Of a DNA stretch of 64,000 bases, positions 54,588 through 63,591 are shown one piece after another. Below the pieces are notes generated by a model. That model saw only the letters and a program-made list of their open reading frames with translations, had not been told where the DNA came from and searched no databases. Each line of letters begins with the position of its first letter. Position 1 is the stretch's first letter. The stretch comes from Aquiluna sp. (GTDB taxonomy: Bacteria > Actinomycetota > Actinomycetes > Actinomycetales > Microbacteriaceae), in contig JAFMHN010000001.1 in assembly GCA_017854485.1 (NCBI GenBank), forward strand, positions 101,617-165,616, given 5' to 3'. The translations under genes were made by a program, and so were the position numbers.

Positions 54588-55479
54588 TGTCGTCCTTCTG
54601 GCTCAGTTGTGGATGAACCCTATTCAACGTCAAAACACCTGCAATCGCCATCAGCCCTGCAAGTGCAAAACCAATGACCTGAGTGATTGTGGCTCCCTCG
54701 GCTTCACCAAGGATAACAATTGCTATCCCCACAGCCACAGCAGGGTCAATGACAGTAAGGCCAGCAATCACTAAATCTGGAGGCCCCGAAGCATAGGCAT
54801 TCTGCACAAACCAGCCTCCAAGCACCGTCGCCCCAATAAGCGATGCAAGTGCCAATAAGGTCAACAGGTCATAGTCCTGTTGAAAAAGTCTCTGAAGCAC
54901 AACCTTTGCTAGGGAAGCTACAAACCCGTAGAGAACTCCTGCACCAAAAATGTACTGGAGTGCGGTCACTTGCCCTTTAGAGCGCCAGAACAAAAACGCG
55001 AACATCATAAGCAACAGAAACAAGATTCCGACTACTTGCAGAAGCTTTTGATTACTCAGCTCAACCGCTACAGCACTTGTGGCAGCAAAGGCCACGAAAC
55101 CGCCAACACCTATTGTGGTCAGGGCAATTGCGAGAAAGGTCTTCGGGTTCAAACGAACCGTATGTATCCGAGCATTCAGTAACGAGGTGATTATCAGTGC
55201 TACTGCACCAATTGGCTGCACCACAATCAATGGAGCCAACGCCAGTGCAGAAAGCTGAAACAGGATTGCGAGAACCAGAAAGCTTGTGCCGGTAAGCCAC
55301 CTCGGGCGACGGAGCAGATCCGCAACCTGCCGAAGAGTCAGTCCACCCAGGCGAGTTTGATCTGGCGCGTGATGCTTGGTTACCGCATCATTCTGGAACT
55401 GAGCGCCTAGTGACAGGAAAACCGCACCAATTATGGCCAGCAGTATCGCCAGAAGTCTGACTAGTTCGGGTGAGAACAA
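54580..55479 (-). CDS. DMT-family (EamA-like) transporter
   Basis: A 299-residue membrane protein with about nine or ten spans, beginning LVRLLAILLAIIGAVFLSLGAQFQND. Similar actinobacterial proteins are annotated as DMT-family or EamA-like transporters; substrate unknown. The frame is open to 55608, but that part lies in the divergent def gene. The TTG at 55479 with AGGAGA about 6 nt upstream gives a family-like N-terminus. Co-transcribed with the glycosyltransferase (8-nt overlap), so a role in exporting or flipping a glycolipid precursor is possible but speculative. Confidence 0.8.
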   Translation of the reverse strand: MFSPELVRLLAILLAIIGAVFLSLGAQFQNDAVTKHHAPDQTRLGGLTLRQVADLLRRPRWLTGTSFLVLAILFQLSALALAPLIVVQPIGAVALIITSLLNARIHTVRLNPKTFLAIALTTIGVGGFVAFAATSAVAVELSNQKLLQVVGILFLLLMMFAFLFWRSKGQVTALQYIFGAGVLYGFVASLAKVVLQRLFQQDYDLLTLLALASLIGATVLGGWFVQNAYASGPPDLVIAGLTVIDPAVAVGIAIVILGEAEGATITQVIGFALAGLMAIAGVLTLNRVHPQLSQKDDSE

Positions 55480-55511
55480 TACTTTTCTCCTGTTGGATTC
55501 GAGCCTTAGCA

Positions 55512-55547
55512 AGCCTAGACCAATTAGCTGAAAAGGTTCGCTAGATT
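55512..55547. promoter_or_regulatory. divergent promoters for the DMT transporter and def
   Basis: Plus-strand TAGATT (55542-55547) ends 6 nt before the def GTG (leaderless). Minus-strand TAGGCT (55517-55512) gives the transporter a leader of about 25 nt with an SD. Confidence 0.45.
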
Positions 55548-55553
55548 GGTGGG

Positions 55554-56117
55554 GTGCCATTGCAGAGAATCCAGATAACCGGTGAGCCCGTGCTCCACAC
55601 GGTCGCAAAAGAAGTGCCCCAGATTACAGATTCGATCAGGGAACTAGTTGAAGACATGTACGAAACCATGGACAAGGCGCCAGGTGTTGGGCTGGCCGCT
55701 CCACAAATAGGGGTTGGGCTCCGCATCTTCGTGTTCTCCTGGGAGGACCAAGGCATCAGCTATCGCGGCGTTGCAATCAATCCGGAACTTGCATTTAGCC
55801 CATACGATCCAGCGGACTGTGACCCGGAGTCGGACATGGAGGGCTGCCTGTCGATTCCCGGTGAGCGCTTCCCCGTGGCAAGGTCACAAACTGCGACGCT
55901 GATCGCGACAGACCTGGAGGGTCAGACATACACGATTGAGGCAACCGGTTGGTTGGCAAGGATTTTTCAGCACGAGTACGACCACCTAAATGGAATGCTC
56001 TATGCCGACCGACTCGAAAAGCCCTATAAGAAGCAAATGAAAAAGGCAATCAAGGCAAGCGGCTGGGGTGAACCCGGGTTCTCCTGGCTACCTGGCCAGG
56101 ATTACCTAGAACCCTAG
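55554..56117 (+). CDS. def: peptide deformylase
   Basis: A 187-residue metalloprotease that removes formyl groups from nascent proteins. Motif 1 GVGLAAPQIG, motif 2 EGCLSIPG and motif 3 HEYDHLNG are all intact. The GTG start follows a -10 at leaderless spacing; no SD. Its last 12 bp overlap the convergent azlD. Works with map (34.7 kb) in N-terminal processing. Confidence 0.96.
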   Translation: MPLQRIQITGEPVLHTVAKEVPQITDSIRELVEDMYETMDKAPGVGLAAPQIGVGLRIFVFSWEDQGISYRGVAINPELAFSPYDPADCDPESDMEGCLSIPGERFPVARSQTATLIATDLEGQTYTIEATGWLARIFQHEYDHLNGMLYADRLEKPYKKQMKKAIKASGWGEPGFSWLPGQDYLEP

Positions 56118-56405
56118 AGCCCGCAGTCCAGCAGCGGTAAAGGCTCCGGCTAGCACAACCAAGATATAAGGAACCCGGAGTGCCAGCAGTGCTGCAGCCA
56201 CTGCCAGCGAGGCCGCTCTTGCGTCCAGCACAATGCTGTTCTGAAACGCAAAGCCCTGCAACACAACTAGAGCCGCTAGCAGTGAAACCGTGATGCGCTC
56301 AGCAAGCTGCTGCCTGCTTGCAGTTATGTATCGGGCTGGAATCAGATATCCCAGAAGTTTCCAGCTGTAGACGGCAATAGAAGCAAAAATCACGCTCGAG
56401 ATCAT
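56106..56405 (-). CDS. azlD: AzlD-type branched-chain amino-acid exporter subunit
   Basis: A 99-residue membrane protein with about three or four spans, matching the small AzlD/BrnE subunit (YLIPARYITASRQQLAERI, then ALVVLQGF and AASLAVAAALLALRVPYILVVLAG). The ATG at 56405 overlaps the azlC stop by 4 nt (ATGA). The two form an export pair for branched-chain amino acids in characterised relatives. Confidence 0.88.
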   Translation of the reverse strand: MISSVIFASIAVYSWKLLGYLIPARYITASRQQLAERITVSLLAALVVLQGFAFQNSIVLDARAASLAVAAALLALRVPYILVVLAGAFTAAGLRALGF

Positions 56406-57046
56406 TTTTTCCCTCCGAACGGCAGCAGTGCGATTGCAGCCGCCAACAGCACCGGCACTCCGGCAGGAGTAAATGGGATGGCAACCAACGCCACAGTCGC
56501 GCCAGCGGCGGCCAACCAAATGCTGCCGCGAAGCCTCGGCCACAACAGCCCCAGGAAGGCCGCCGCGGCGGCCCCGTCAAGACCCCAGGTTTCAACAGAA
56601 CCGAGCAGGTTGCCGCCAATTGCCCCCAGGAAAGTAGCGAAGTTCCAAAAGATAAACACTGCAACGCCAGTTAGCCAAAAACCAAGCTTCTGATCCTTTG
56701 GCTGCTCCTGAGCGGCTGAAACGGCATTTGACTCATCAATGGTTAGTTGGGCTGCAAGCAGTCGCCATAGCCCCCTAGGGCCGATAACGGGGCTCAGACG
56801 GATGGCATAGAACGAGTTTCTGACACCAAGTAGCCAAGCCGAGGAAATTGCCGTAATTGGGGCACCTCCGGCTGCGATTACTCCAACAAAAGCGAATTGG
56901 CTAGCGCCGGAAAACATCAACAAGCTCAAAAGCATCACCGCGGGGACCGACAAACCTGCGGCTGCGCCTATTGCACCAAAGGAAACCCCATAAAGACCCG
57001 TGGCAATGCCAACAGAAACAGAGGTGGAAATCACTTGTTTTGTCAT
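56402..57046 (-). CDS. azlC: AzlC-type branched-chain amino-acid exporter subunit
   Basis: A 214-residue membrane protein of the AzlC/BrnF family. Typical blocks: LYGVSFGAIGAAAGLS, LLMFSGASQFAFVG, and LGVRNSFYAIRLSP. The ATG at 57046 has GAAGG upstream and is preferred over a TTG four codons earlier. tRNA-Asn lies 20 bp upstream on the same strand. With azlD it would export Val, Leu, Ile or Met when these accumulate. Confidence 0.9.
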   Translation of the reverse strand: MTKQVISTSVSVGIATGLYGVSFGAIGAAAGLSVPAVMLLSLLMFSGASQFAFVGVIAAGGAPITAISSAWLLGVRNSFYAIRLSPVIGPRGLWRLLAAQLTIDESNAVSAAQEQPKDQKLGFWLTGVAVFIFWNFATFLGAIGGNLLGSVETWGLDGAAAAAFLGLLWPRLRGSIWLAAAGATVALVAIPFTPAGVPVLLAAAIALLPFGGKK

Positions 57047-57065
57047 GTTGGCCTTCAAGTAATGG

Positions 57066-57138
57066 CTCCTCGGCTTGGACTCGAACCAAGAACCTATCGG
57101 TTAACAGCCGATTGCTCTGCCAATTGAGCTACCGAGGA
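57066..57138 (-). tRNA. tRNA-Asn (GTT)
   Basis: A 73-nt cloverleaf. Acceptor TCCTCGG/CCGAGGA, discriminator G, D-arm GCTCAATTGGCAGAGC, anticodon stem ATCGG/CCGAT with loop CTGTTAA (anticodon GTT), T-arm GGTTCGAGTCC. CCA is not encoded. Confidence 0.95.
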
Positions 57139-57182
57139 ATGCATCCCCGAAGGGCGCCTGACAACATTAGCAGATGCTTTGG

Positions 57183-58997
57183 CTATTTCATCAAATCGCG
57201 ACGCTCAGTTTCCAGAGCAACCAATTCGCGTTGGACCTGATCCAGCTGTTCCGAGCTGGCGGTTGCATCAATTCTCCTGAGTGCCGCCATAAGATCCTGC
57301 TTTTCCCGAGCCAATGTGTTCAACATGGCCGTGCGAACAATTCCCTTGGCATACCGTTCAAGACCTGCTTCATTTTGAACCGGCAGCTCTGCCAGCGCCA
57401 ATGCGCGAACCAGATCAACATCGGTGTCACTAACCTTGGTGGATAGGATGCTGGCAAAGTTGTGATCACCAAGGTCCGACGAACTAGCGCTGGCAACTTC
57501 AAGAATTCGCTGGTGCTGTGGGTCGGAGAGTCCGGCCGCGATCATTCTTCTGAGCTGCGGCGCATCAAAAGACCCAGGTGCCTGAAGCAGCACCTCAAGA
57601 ATCTGCCTTTCAAGCTTTCCTTGCGGGTTCAGTACTGCCGCAGGAGCCCCTGCCTGTCGCATAGGCTCCACGCGCTCTTGAACCTGCTGCCTGGTCCCCG
57701 TTCTCACCAGTTGCTCAATTTCAAAGCTGTCGAGAGAGACCCAGTCAGCCAGGGCTTTTGTGTAGCCGGCCTTCAGTGCTGGATCTGAGATTTGTGCGAC
57801 CACTGGCGCCGCCGCCCTTGCCGCGGCGACTCTCGAATCAAGGTCCTGCAGCGAGAATTGGGCAATCCGGTGTCGGATCACGAATTCAAAAAGCGGCTTC
57901 TTGTTTGCTAGCATCGCCGGAATCGCAGAGTTCCCACGGTTTTGGCGCAAATCAGCGGGGTCCAAACCATCAGGTCCGCTGGCAACAAATGTCAGCGCAT
58001 TGAACTTGGAGCTGTCGCCATAGACACGCAGTGCTGCTTTCTCACCGGCTGCATCAGGGTCAAAGGTGAAAATAACCTCAGCTGGCTCGGTAGATTGCCC
58101 AAGGAGGCGATTGATGATGCGTATGTGCTCCTCACCGAAAGCCGTGCCACAGGTTGCCACGGCCGTCTCTACTCCAGCTAAATGGCATGCCATTACATCC
58201 GTGTAGCCCTCAACCACGACAATCTGCCGGGTCTTCACAATCGACTTTCGGGCAAGATCTAGCCCATAGAGCACCGCGCTCTTGTGATAAACGGGGGTCT
58301 CCGGGGTGTTTAGATATTTTGGCCCCTGATCATCTTCATACAGCTTTCTGGCACCGAACCCCAAGACCTGCGAATTTGCGTCTCTGATTGGCCAGAGCAC
58401 CCTGCCCCGAAAGCGATCGTAGCCACCCTTCTCGCTGTCCATGGCCAAGCCCGCTGTTACAAGTTCAGCCAGCTCATAGCCCTGCTTGGTGGCAGCGTCG
58501 ATTAGGTTCTGCCAGCCCTTCGGTGCATAACCAATTCCAAAGTTCCGACATGCAGCCTCGTCAAAACCTCGAGAAACCAGAAAATCGCGACCGGCTTCGC
58601 CTTCATTGCCGGAGAGCTGCTCCTGATAAAACTCCGCTGCAAACTTGTTCAGCGCAAGCAGTCTGGACCTGGTTGAACCCTCTTCGGTCCCCTGTTCGAA
58701 ATTTAGCTGGTAGCCAACCTTGTCTGCCAAACGGGTAATCGCCTCGGCGAAGGAAATTGACTCAATCTCCTGGATGAACTTGTAGACATCACCACCGGCA
58801 CCGCAGCCGAAGCAGTGATAAAAGGCTGGGTTGGCTCTGACATTGAAGCTTGGTGACTTCTCATCGTGAAATGGACACAGCCCCTTGAATGATCCGGCAC
58901 TAGCTGGCTTTAGAGAGACGTACGAGCCGACGATTTCAACGATGTCGGCGCGCTCCTTGAGCTCCTCGACGTCCTTTTGCGAAACTCTGCCTGCCAT
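57183..58997 (-). CDS. dnaG: DNA primase
   Basis: A 604-residue primase that makes RNA primers for replication. CHC2 zinc domain: CPFHDEKSPSF then YHCFGCGAGGD. TOPRIM core: VVVEGYTDVMACH and FDPDAAGEKAAL. A C-terminal helical region follows from about 430, as expected for DnaB contact. The ATG at 58997 is 6 nt after TAGGAT, suggesting leaderless translation; a TTG two codons upstream is less likely. Follows dgt on the same strand. Confidence 0.96.
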   Translation of the reverse strand: MAGRVSQKDVEELKERADIVEIVGSYVSLKPASAGSFKGLCPFHDEKSPSFNVRANPAFYHCFGCGAGGDVYKFIQEIESISFAEAITRLADKVGYQLNFEQGTEEGSTRSRLLALNKFAAEFYQEQLSGNEGEAGRDFLVSRGFDEAACRNFGIGYAPKGWQNLIDAATKQGYELAELVTAGLAMDSEKGGYDRFRGRVLWPIRDANSQVLGFGARKLYEDDQGPKYLNTPETPVYHKSAVLYGLDLARKSIVKTRQIVVVEGYTDVMACHLAGVETAVATCGTAFGEEHIRIINRLLGQSTEPAEVIFTFDPDAAGEKAALRVYGDSSKFNALTFVASGPDGLDPADLRQNRGNSAIPAMLANKKPLFEFVIRHRIAQFSLQDLDSRVAAARAAAPVVAQISDPALKAGYTKALADWVSLDSFEIEQLVRTGTRQQVQERVEPMRQAGAPAAVLNPQGKLERQILEVLLQAPGSFDAPQLRRMIAAGLSDPQHQRILEVASASSSDLGDHNFASILSTKVSDTDVDLVRALALAELPVQNEAGLERYAKGIVRTAMLNTLAREKQDLMAALRRIDATASSEQLDQVQRELVALETERRDLMK

Positions 58998-59003
58998 AAC
59001 CAA

Positions 59004-59009
59004 ATCCTA
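59004..59009 (-). promoter_or_regulatory. -10 element for dnaG, formed on the dgt stop codon
   Basis: Minus-strand TAGGAT ends 6 nt before the dnaG ATG. Its first three bases are the TAG stop of dgt (59009-59007). Confidence 0.5.
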
Positions 59010-60260
59010 AGCGCAGACTCTGGAATGAAGGGCAATGGCAGCTGGATCAGTAAGTGAGGCAACAAAGTCCACGATCACTCGTTTTCTTGCTAGGTCACTG
59101 TCGCAGTTATCCCAAAGCTCTTTTGCTACCGGGTCTAGCTCTGCCCCATTTTTCCCAAGCATTGCCTCTGCCAATTCAATCAGCAGCTCGCGCTGCTGTT
59201 CGTAATAGGGCTGGCGGGAATTATGCGTCATGACGGCAGAGGCAACAATCCCCTTCAAAACGGCGATTTCGCTCCGAACTTTCTGCGGAACAACCACCCC
59301 GGCACGATATCTAGCCAACGATTTACTGGCTGCAGTGGCAAGGATCGCAGCGGTGGTCCTAGAAACAAAAGACCCAATCAGGTCACTGGTGAGATTCTTC
59401 AGTTTGGCGAGGTGCTGTGCGGAGCCATCAAAGCTCTGCAGCCAATGCAGTGAGCTGCGAAGCGATGCCAGCGCATCCTCGAGGTCTGACCGCAAGAGCT
59501 CTCCCTCGGACCACTTGCTAATCTCCTCAATCAAGCTTTCGTCAGAGCTGGGGTCACTCAGGTCCGCCGGGTTCACAAACCCCTCAACAATCGAATCCTC
59601 AAAGTCATGGACTGAGTAGGCGACATCATCGGCAAAATCCATAATTTGCGCCTCAACGCACTTAGTGCCATCTGGTGCGCCCTGCCGCATCCACTCGAAC
59701 ACCTCTAAGTCGTCATCATAGGCACCAAATTTTGTGAGACTCCCGAATTCGCTGGCGCGAGACAGCCGCCAAGGGTATTTGGTCGCGGCATCCAGGGATG
59801 ATCTGGTCAGGTTCAAACCGCGCGAGGTCCCGGAATCGTCATAAATTTTTGGTTCTAGTCGCGTCAGGATCCTAAAGGTCTGCGCGTTACCTTCGAAGCC
59901 GCCAATGTCCGCAGCCCAAAAATTTAGAGCGGCTTCTCCGTTGTGTCCAAATGGAGGATGCCCCAAGTCGTGTGCCAAGCAGCCCATGTCAACCAGGTCA
60001 GGGTTCACGCCTAGCGCTGTTGCCAGCTCTCTTCCGACCTGAGCAACTTCCAGCGAGTGAGTCAGTCGGGTTCTCGCAAAATCCCCAGAAGATGGTGACA
60101 GCACCTGAGTTTTGGCGCTCAGCTTTCGAAATGCGGCCGAGTGCAAGACCCTCGCTCGGTCTCTTGCGAACTCTCCACGGCCAACGCTCTGGGATCTAGG
60201 CTGCGGCACAAATCGTTCTAAATCAGCACCTTGGTATCCAGCATCGGGATTTAGAGTCAT
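59007..60260 (-). CDS. dgt: deoxyguanosinetriphosphate triphosphohydrolase-like protein
   Basis: A 417-residue HD-domain dNTPase. The metal site is H in RTRLTHSLEVAQVGREL and HD in LAHDLGHPPFGHNGE, with a later D in MDFADDVAYSVHDFED. Actinobacterial members hydrolyse dGTP or other dNTPs to deoxynucleoside and triphosphate. The ATG at 60260 begins MTLNPDAGYQ and follows a G-rich SD 4 nt after the dusB stop. Sits in the usual dusB-dgt-dnaG order. Confidence 0.93.
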   Translation of the reverse strand: MTLNPDAGYQGADLERFVPQPRSQSVGRGEFARDRARVLHSAAFRKLSAKTQVLSPSSGDFARTRLTHSLEVAQVGRELATALGVNPDLVDMGCLAHDLGHPPFGHNGEAALNFWAADIGGFEGNAQTFRILTRLEPKIYDDSGTSRGLNLTRSSLDAATKYPWRLSRASEFGSLTKFGAYDDDLEVFEWMRQGAPDGTKCVEAQIMDFADDVAYSVHDFEDSIVEGFVNPADLSDPSSDESLIEEISKWSEGELLRSDLEDALASLRSSLHWLQSFDGSAQHLAKLKNLTSDLIGSFVSRTTAAILATAASKSLARYRAGVVVPQKVRSEIAVLKGIVASAVMTHNSRQPYYEQQRELLIELAEAMLGKNGAELDPVAKELWDNCDSDLARKRVIVDFVASLTDPAAIALHSRVCA

Positions 60261-60264
60261 TTCA

Positions 60265-61419
60265 CTAACCCCCCGAAACTGATAACTCAGCAAATTCAAG
60301 TTGAGACCTGTGCTCCTCGCTTAGCTCTCGAGAGGTGAGCCAGCCCTCGGGTAGCGAGCAGGATTTCAGCGACCCTAGTCGACCCCTGGGTCCCTCAGCC
60401 TCTTCACCCGGGTAAGGCAGGTCTCGCTCCAGGGTTCCAAGCAAGTCCGCTGCTTGTTGCAGTGATTCCACTCTGGCCAGAGCAGCTCGGAATTCACCAC
60501 CGACCGGATAGCCCTTGAAGTACCAAGCAACGTGCTTTCGAATGTCTCGGCAGGCTCGGTCCTCCTGCTCAAAAAACTCAGTTAGCAGTTCCGCGTGACG
60601 ATAGAACGCGTCCGCTACTTCACCGAGGGTTGGCATTACTTCTTGCACAGCCGGCTGCTTGTCACCAGCGAGGTAGGCAGAAATCGCGCGTTCGAGATCC
60701 TGAAACAACCAGGGGCGCCCTAGGCAACCCCTGCCAACAACAATGCCGTCAACTCCGGTCTGATCCATCATGTCGACCGCGTCAGCTGCCGACCAGATAT
60801 CTCCGTTACCCAAAACCTGCACATCAGGAAGTGATTCTCGAAGTTCGGCTATCGCCTCCCAGTCGGCCTTCCCAGAGTAAAAGTCTTCTGCGGTGCGGCC
60901 GTGAAGCGCGACGGCGCTGACGCCAGCGTCCCTGGCAGCCTTGCCGGCATCTAGAAACGTCAGGTGATTGCTGTCGATGCCCTTGCGCATCTTCACTGTC
61001 ACGGGGATGTCACCCGCAGCGCCAACAGCCGCCTGCACGATTTTTTCAAACAGCTCATGCTTCCAGGGAAGCGCGGCACCGCCACCCTTTCTGGTGACCT
61101 TGGCAACCGGGCATCCAAAGTTCAGGTCGATGTGATCGGCTCGGTTTTCATCGACCAGCATCTTGACAGCACGCGAAATCGTGGTTGGGTCAACCCCATA
61201 GAGCTGGACCGAACGAAACTGCTCTGACTCATGGTGACCAATTAGCCGCATCGACTCTTCGGTGCGCTCAACCAGAGCCCTAGAGGTGACCATCTCTGAG
61301 ACAAACAGGCCGTTTCCATATTCACGGCAAAGCCTTCGATAGGCAGTATTGGTTATACCGGCCATTGGCGCCAGCACCACTGGCACCTCGAATGTCTTGG
61401 ATCCGTATCTAAGGCCCAA
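60265..61419 (-). CDS. dusB: tRNA-dihydrouridine synthase
   Basis: A 384-residue FMN enzyme that reduces uridines in the tRNA D-loop. Motifs: VLAPMAGITNTAYRRLC, DLNFGCPVAKVTRKGGGAAL (catalytic Cys), VALHGRTAEDFYSG and VLGNGDIW. The C-terminal helical RNA-binding domain follows. The TTG start lies 4 nt after the glyS stop without a clear SD, so reinitiation after glyS is likely. Confidence 0.94.
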   Translation of the reverse strand: MGLRYGSKTFEVPVVLAPMAGITNTAYRRLCREYGNGLFVSEMVTSRALVERTEESMRLIGHHESEQFRSVQLYGVDPTTISRAVKMLVDENRADHIDLNFGCPVAKVTRKGGGAALPWKHELFEKIVQAAVGAAGDIPVTVKMRKGIDSNHLTFLDAGKAARDAGVSAVALHGRTAEDFYSGKADWEAIAELRESLPDVQVLGNGDIWSAADAVDMMDQTGVDGIVVGRGCLGRPWLFQDLERAISAYLAGDKQPAVQEVMPTLGEVADAFYRHAELLTEFFEQEDRACRDIRKHVAWYFKGYPVGGEFRAALARVESLQQAADLLGTLERDLPYPGEEAEGPRGRLGSLKSCSLPEGWLTSRELSEEHRSQLEFAELSVSGG

Positions 61420-61423
61420 GAAT

Positions 61424-62797
61424 CTAGCTGAGTCTTTCGAATAGATAACTGGCTACCTTGTCCAGAGCCACGCGCTCCTGAGCCATAGAGTCACGCTCAC
61501 GAATAGTTACCGCTTGATCCTCTGGGGTTTCGAAGTCGACAGTGATGCAGAACGGAGTTCCGATCTCGTCCTGGCGACGGTAACGACGTCCGATAGCGCC
61601 GGAATCGTCGAAATCAATGTTCCAGTTCTTTCTAAGTTCAGCAGAAAGATTCTTAGCGATGGGGTTCAGTGCCTCATTCCGACTTAGCGGCAAGACCGCT
61701 GCCTTGACTGGCGAAAGTCTGTAATCAAGCCTCAGGACCGTTCTGGTGTCCACGCCGCCCTTTGCGTTTGGCGCCTCGTCCTCGGTGTATGCGTCAACCA
61801 GGAATGCCATCAACGAGCGAGTTAGGCCGGCAGCAGGTTCGATGACAAAAGGAGTCCATCTGGCCTCTTCGGTTGGATCAAAGTAGCTCAGGTCAACGCC
61901 GGATGCGGCTGAGTGGGTTTTTAGGTCGTAGTCGGTTCGGTTCGCAATTCCCTCGAGCTCTCCGAACTCGCTGCCCTGGAAACCAAATCGGTACTCGATA
62001 TCAACGGTGCGCTTTGAGTAGTGCGAGAGCTTTTCCTTCGGGTGCTCGAACAAGCGAAGGTTGTCCGGGTTGATACCGAGGTCTAGATACCAGTTGTGGC
62101 GCTGTTCAATCCAGTACTCATGCCACTGCTCGTCTTCACCGGGCTTGACAAAGAATTCCATTTCCATCTGCTCGAACTCACGGGTTCGGAAGATGAAGTT
62201 TCCTGGAGTAATTTCGTTTCTAAAACTCTTTCCCATCTGGCCAATGCCAAATGGTGGCTTCATGCGCGAGACATTCAGCACGTTGTTAAAGTTCACAAAG
62301 ATTCCCTGAGCTGTCTCCGGCCTCAGGTAATGCATGCCGCTCTCGTCTTCTACAGGTCCAAGCGAGGTCTTTAGAAGACCATTGAAACTCTTGGGCTCAG
62401 TCCACACTTCTTTGCCACCACAGTTCGGGCAGGCAATTTCAGCCATTGACTTAGGTGCTCGGCCCTTCTTCTCTTCAAAGGCCTCTTCCAAGTGGTCTGC
62501 TCTAAAGCGCTTATGGCAGCTTGTGCACTCGATCAGCGGGTCAACGAAAGCCTCAACGTGTCCAGAGGCTTCCCAAACCTTGCGAGGCAAGATGATTGAG
62601 GAATCTAACCCAACAACGTCGTCGCGACCCGATACCACCGAGTGCCACCACTGACGTTTGATGTTTTCCTTTAGCTCTACGCCCAACGGACCGTAGTCCC
62701 AGGCCGAACGCGATCCGCCGTAAATCTCACCAGCCTGGAACACAAAGCCCCTTCGCTTTGCCAGTGAGATAACTTGATCTAGTTTTTGGGTTGCCAT
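61424..62797 (-). CDS. glyS: glycyl-tRNA synthetase, dimeric class II
   Basis: A 457-residue alpha2-type GlyRS. Motif 1 lies near [13 protein letters not shown], motif 2 in [25 protein letters not shown] and motif 3 in [11 protein letters not shown] zinc-binding insert has CTSCHKR and CPNCGG. Start: ATG with GGAG about 5 nt upstream, 35 bp after the uppS stop. The bacterial gene is often called glyS or glyQS in this form. Confidence 0.96.
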   Translation of the reverse strand: MATQKLDQVISLAKRRGFVFQAGEIYGGSRSAWDYGPLGVELKENIKRQWWHSVVSGRDDVVGLDSSIILPRKVWEASGHVEAFVDPLIECTSCHKRFRADHLEEAFEEKKGRAPKSMAEIACPNCGGKEVWTEPKSFNGLLKTSLGPVEDESGMHYLRPETAQGIFVNFNNVLNVSRMKPPFGIGQMGKSFRNEITPGNFIFRTREFEQMEMEFFVKPGEDEQWHEYWIEQRHNWYLDLGINPDNLRLFEHPKEKLSHYSKRTVDIEYRFGFQGSEFGELEGIANRTDYDLKTHSAASGVDLSYFDPTEEARWTPFVIEPAAGLTRSLMAFLVDAYTEDEAPNAKGGVDTRTVLRLDYRLSPVKAAVLPLSRNEALNPIAKNLSAELRKNWNIDFDDSGAIGRRYRRQDEIGTPFCITVDFETPEDQAVTIRERDSMAQERVALDKVASYLFERLS

Positions 62798-62832
62798 AAT
62801 TCTCCGAGATAGGGGCTTTGTTTAGCGAGTTT

Positions 62833-63591
62833 CTAGTTTAGTGGCGCATCTTCGGCTGCGCCGAAGCGGCGCTGCCTTCTACCAAATTCATCAATAGCCT
62901 CCCACATGCTCTCCCTTGTGAAGTCTGGCCACAACACATCCTGAAAGATCAGTTCGGCGTAGCTAGACTGCCAGAGCATGAAGTTGGAAATGCGGCGCTC
63001 TCCGCTGGAGCGCAGGAACAGATCAACATCCGGGAGCTCCGGCACGTAGAGGCGCTTCTGCAAACTCTTCTCGTTGATCGATTTTGGTAAGACTTTACCC
63101 GATGCCACATCTTCCGCCAATGACCTAACCGCGCTGACAAGCTCCTGCCGGCCGCCATAATTCACGGCCATAGTCAATGTCAAGCCACTGTTGCCAGCGG
63201 TCATAGCCTCTGCATCGCGAAGTTCCCGAACCACGGAGGGCCAGAGTCGCTTGCGCTCCCCTGCCCAACGAATCCGAACATTCCAATCCATCAACAAATC
63301 ACGTCGCCTTCTAAGCACGTCCTTGTTGTAACCCATCAAAAACTTCACTTCATCGGGTGAGCGCTTCCAGTTTTCTGTGGAAAAAGCGAATGCGGTTAGG
63401 TTCTTCACGCCGGCGTTGGCAGCGCCGGCAACTGCCTCCAGCAGGGCAATTTCCCCTGCCCTATGGCCTTCAGTTCTGGTTAGTCCCCGGGAGTTTGCCC
63501 AGCGCCCGTTTCCATCCATAACCATCGCGATGTGCTCTGGCACTGTCTCAAAGACTGGTGCCGTTCTGGCCGGATCGTTTAGTAGGGTCAT
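62833..63591 (-). CDS. uppS: isoprenyl (undecaprenyl) diphosphate synthase
   Basis: A 252-residue cis-prenyltransferase. The catalytic Asp is in AMVMDGNGRWA, followed by GHRAGE, AFSTENWKRS and, near the end, LFLRSSGERRISNFMLWQSSYAELIF. It builds long-chain polyprenyl diphosphate, the lipid carrier for cell-wall synthesis, from dxs-derived isoprenoids. The frame is open to 63711, but the ATG at 63591 overlaps the recO stop by 4 nt (ATGA) and gives the normal length. Confidence 0.94.
   Translation of the reverse strand: MTLLNDPARTAPVFETVPEHIAMVMDGNGRWANSRGLTRTEGHRAGEIALLEAVAGAANAGVKNLTAFAFSTENWKRSPDEVKFLMGYNKDVLRRRRDLLMDWNVRIRWAGERKRLWPSVVRELRDAEAMTAGNSGLTLTMAVNYGGRQELVSAVRSLAEDVASGKVLPKSINEKSLQKRLYVPELPDVDLFLRSSGERRISNFMLWQSSYAELIFQDVLWPDFTRESMWEAIDEFGRRQRRFGAAEDAPLN
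62835..62840 (-). promoter_or_regulatory. -10 element for glyS overlapping the uppS stop
   Basis: Minus-strand TAAACT ends at the T of the uppS TAG stop (62835-62833). It predicts a leader of about 30 nt that carries the glyS SD. Confidence 0.35.

Noticed and set aside
61421..61426. TAGATT at the glyS stop as a leaderless promoter for dusB
   Set aside because: It ends only 1 nt before the dusB TTG, and no in-frame start lies 6-8 nt downstream, so coupling to glyS is more likely.
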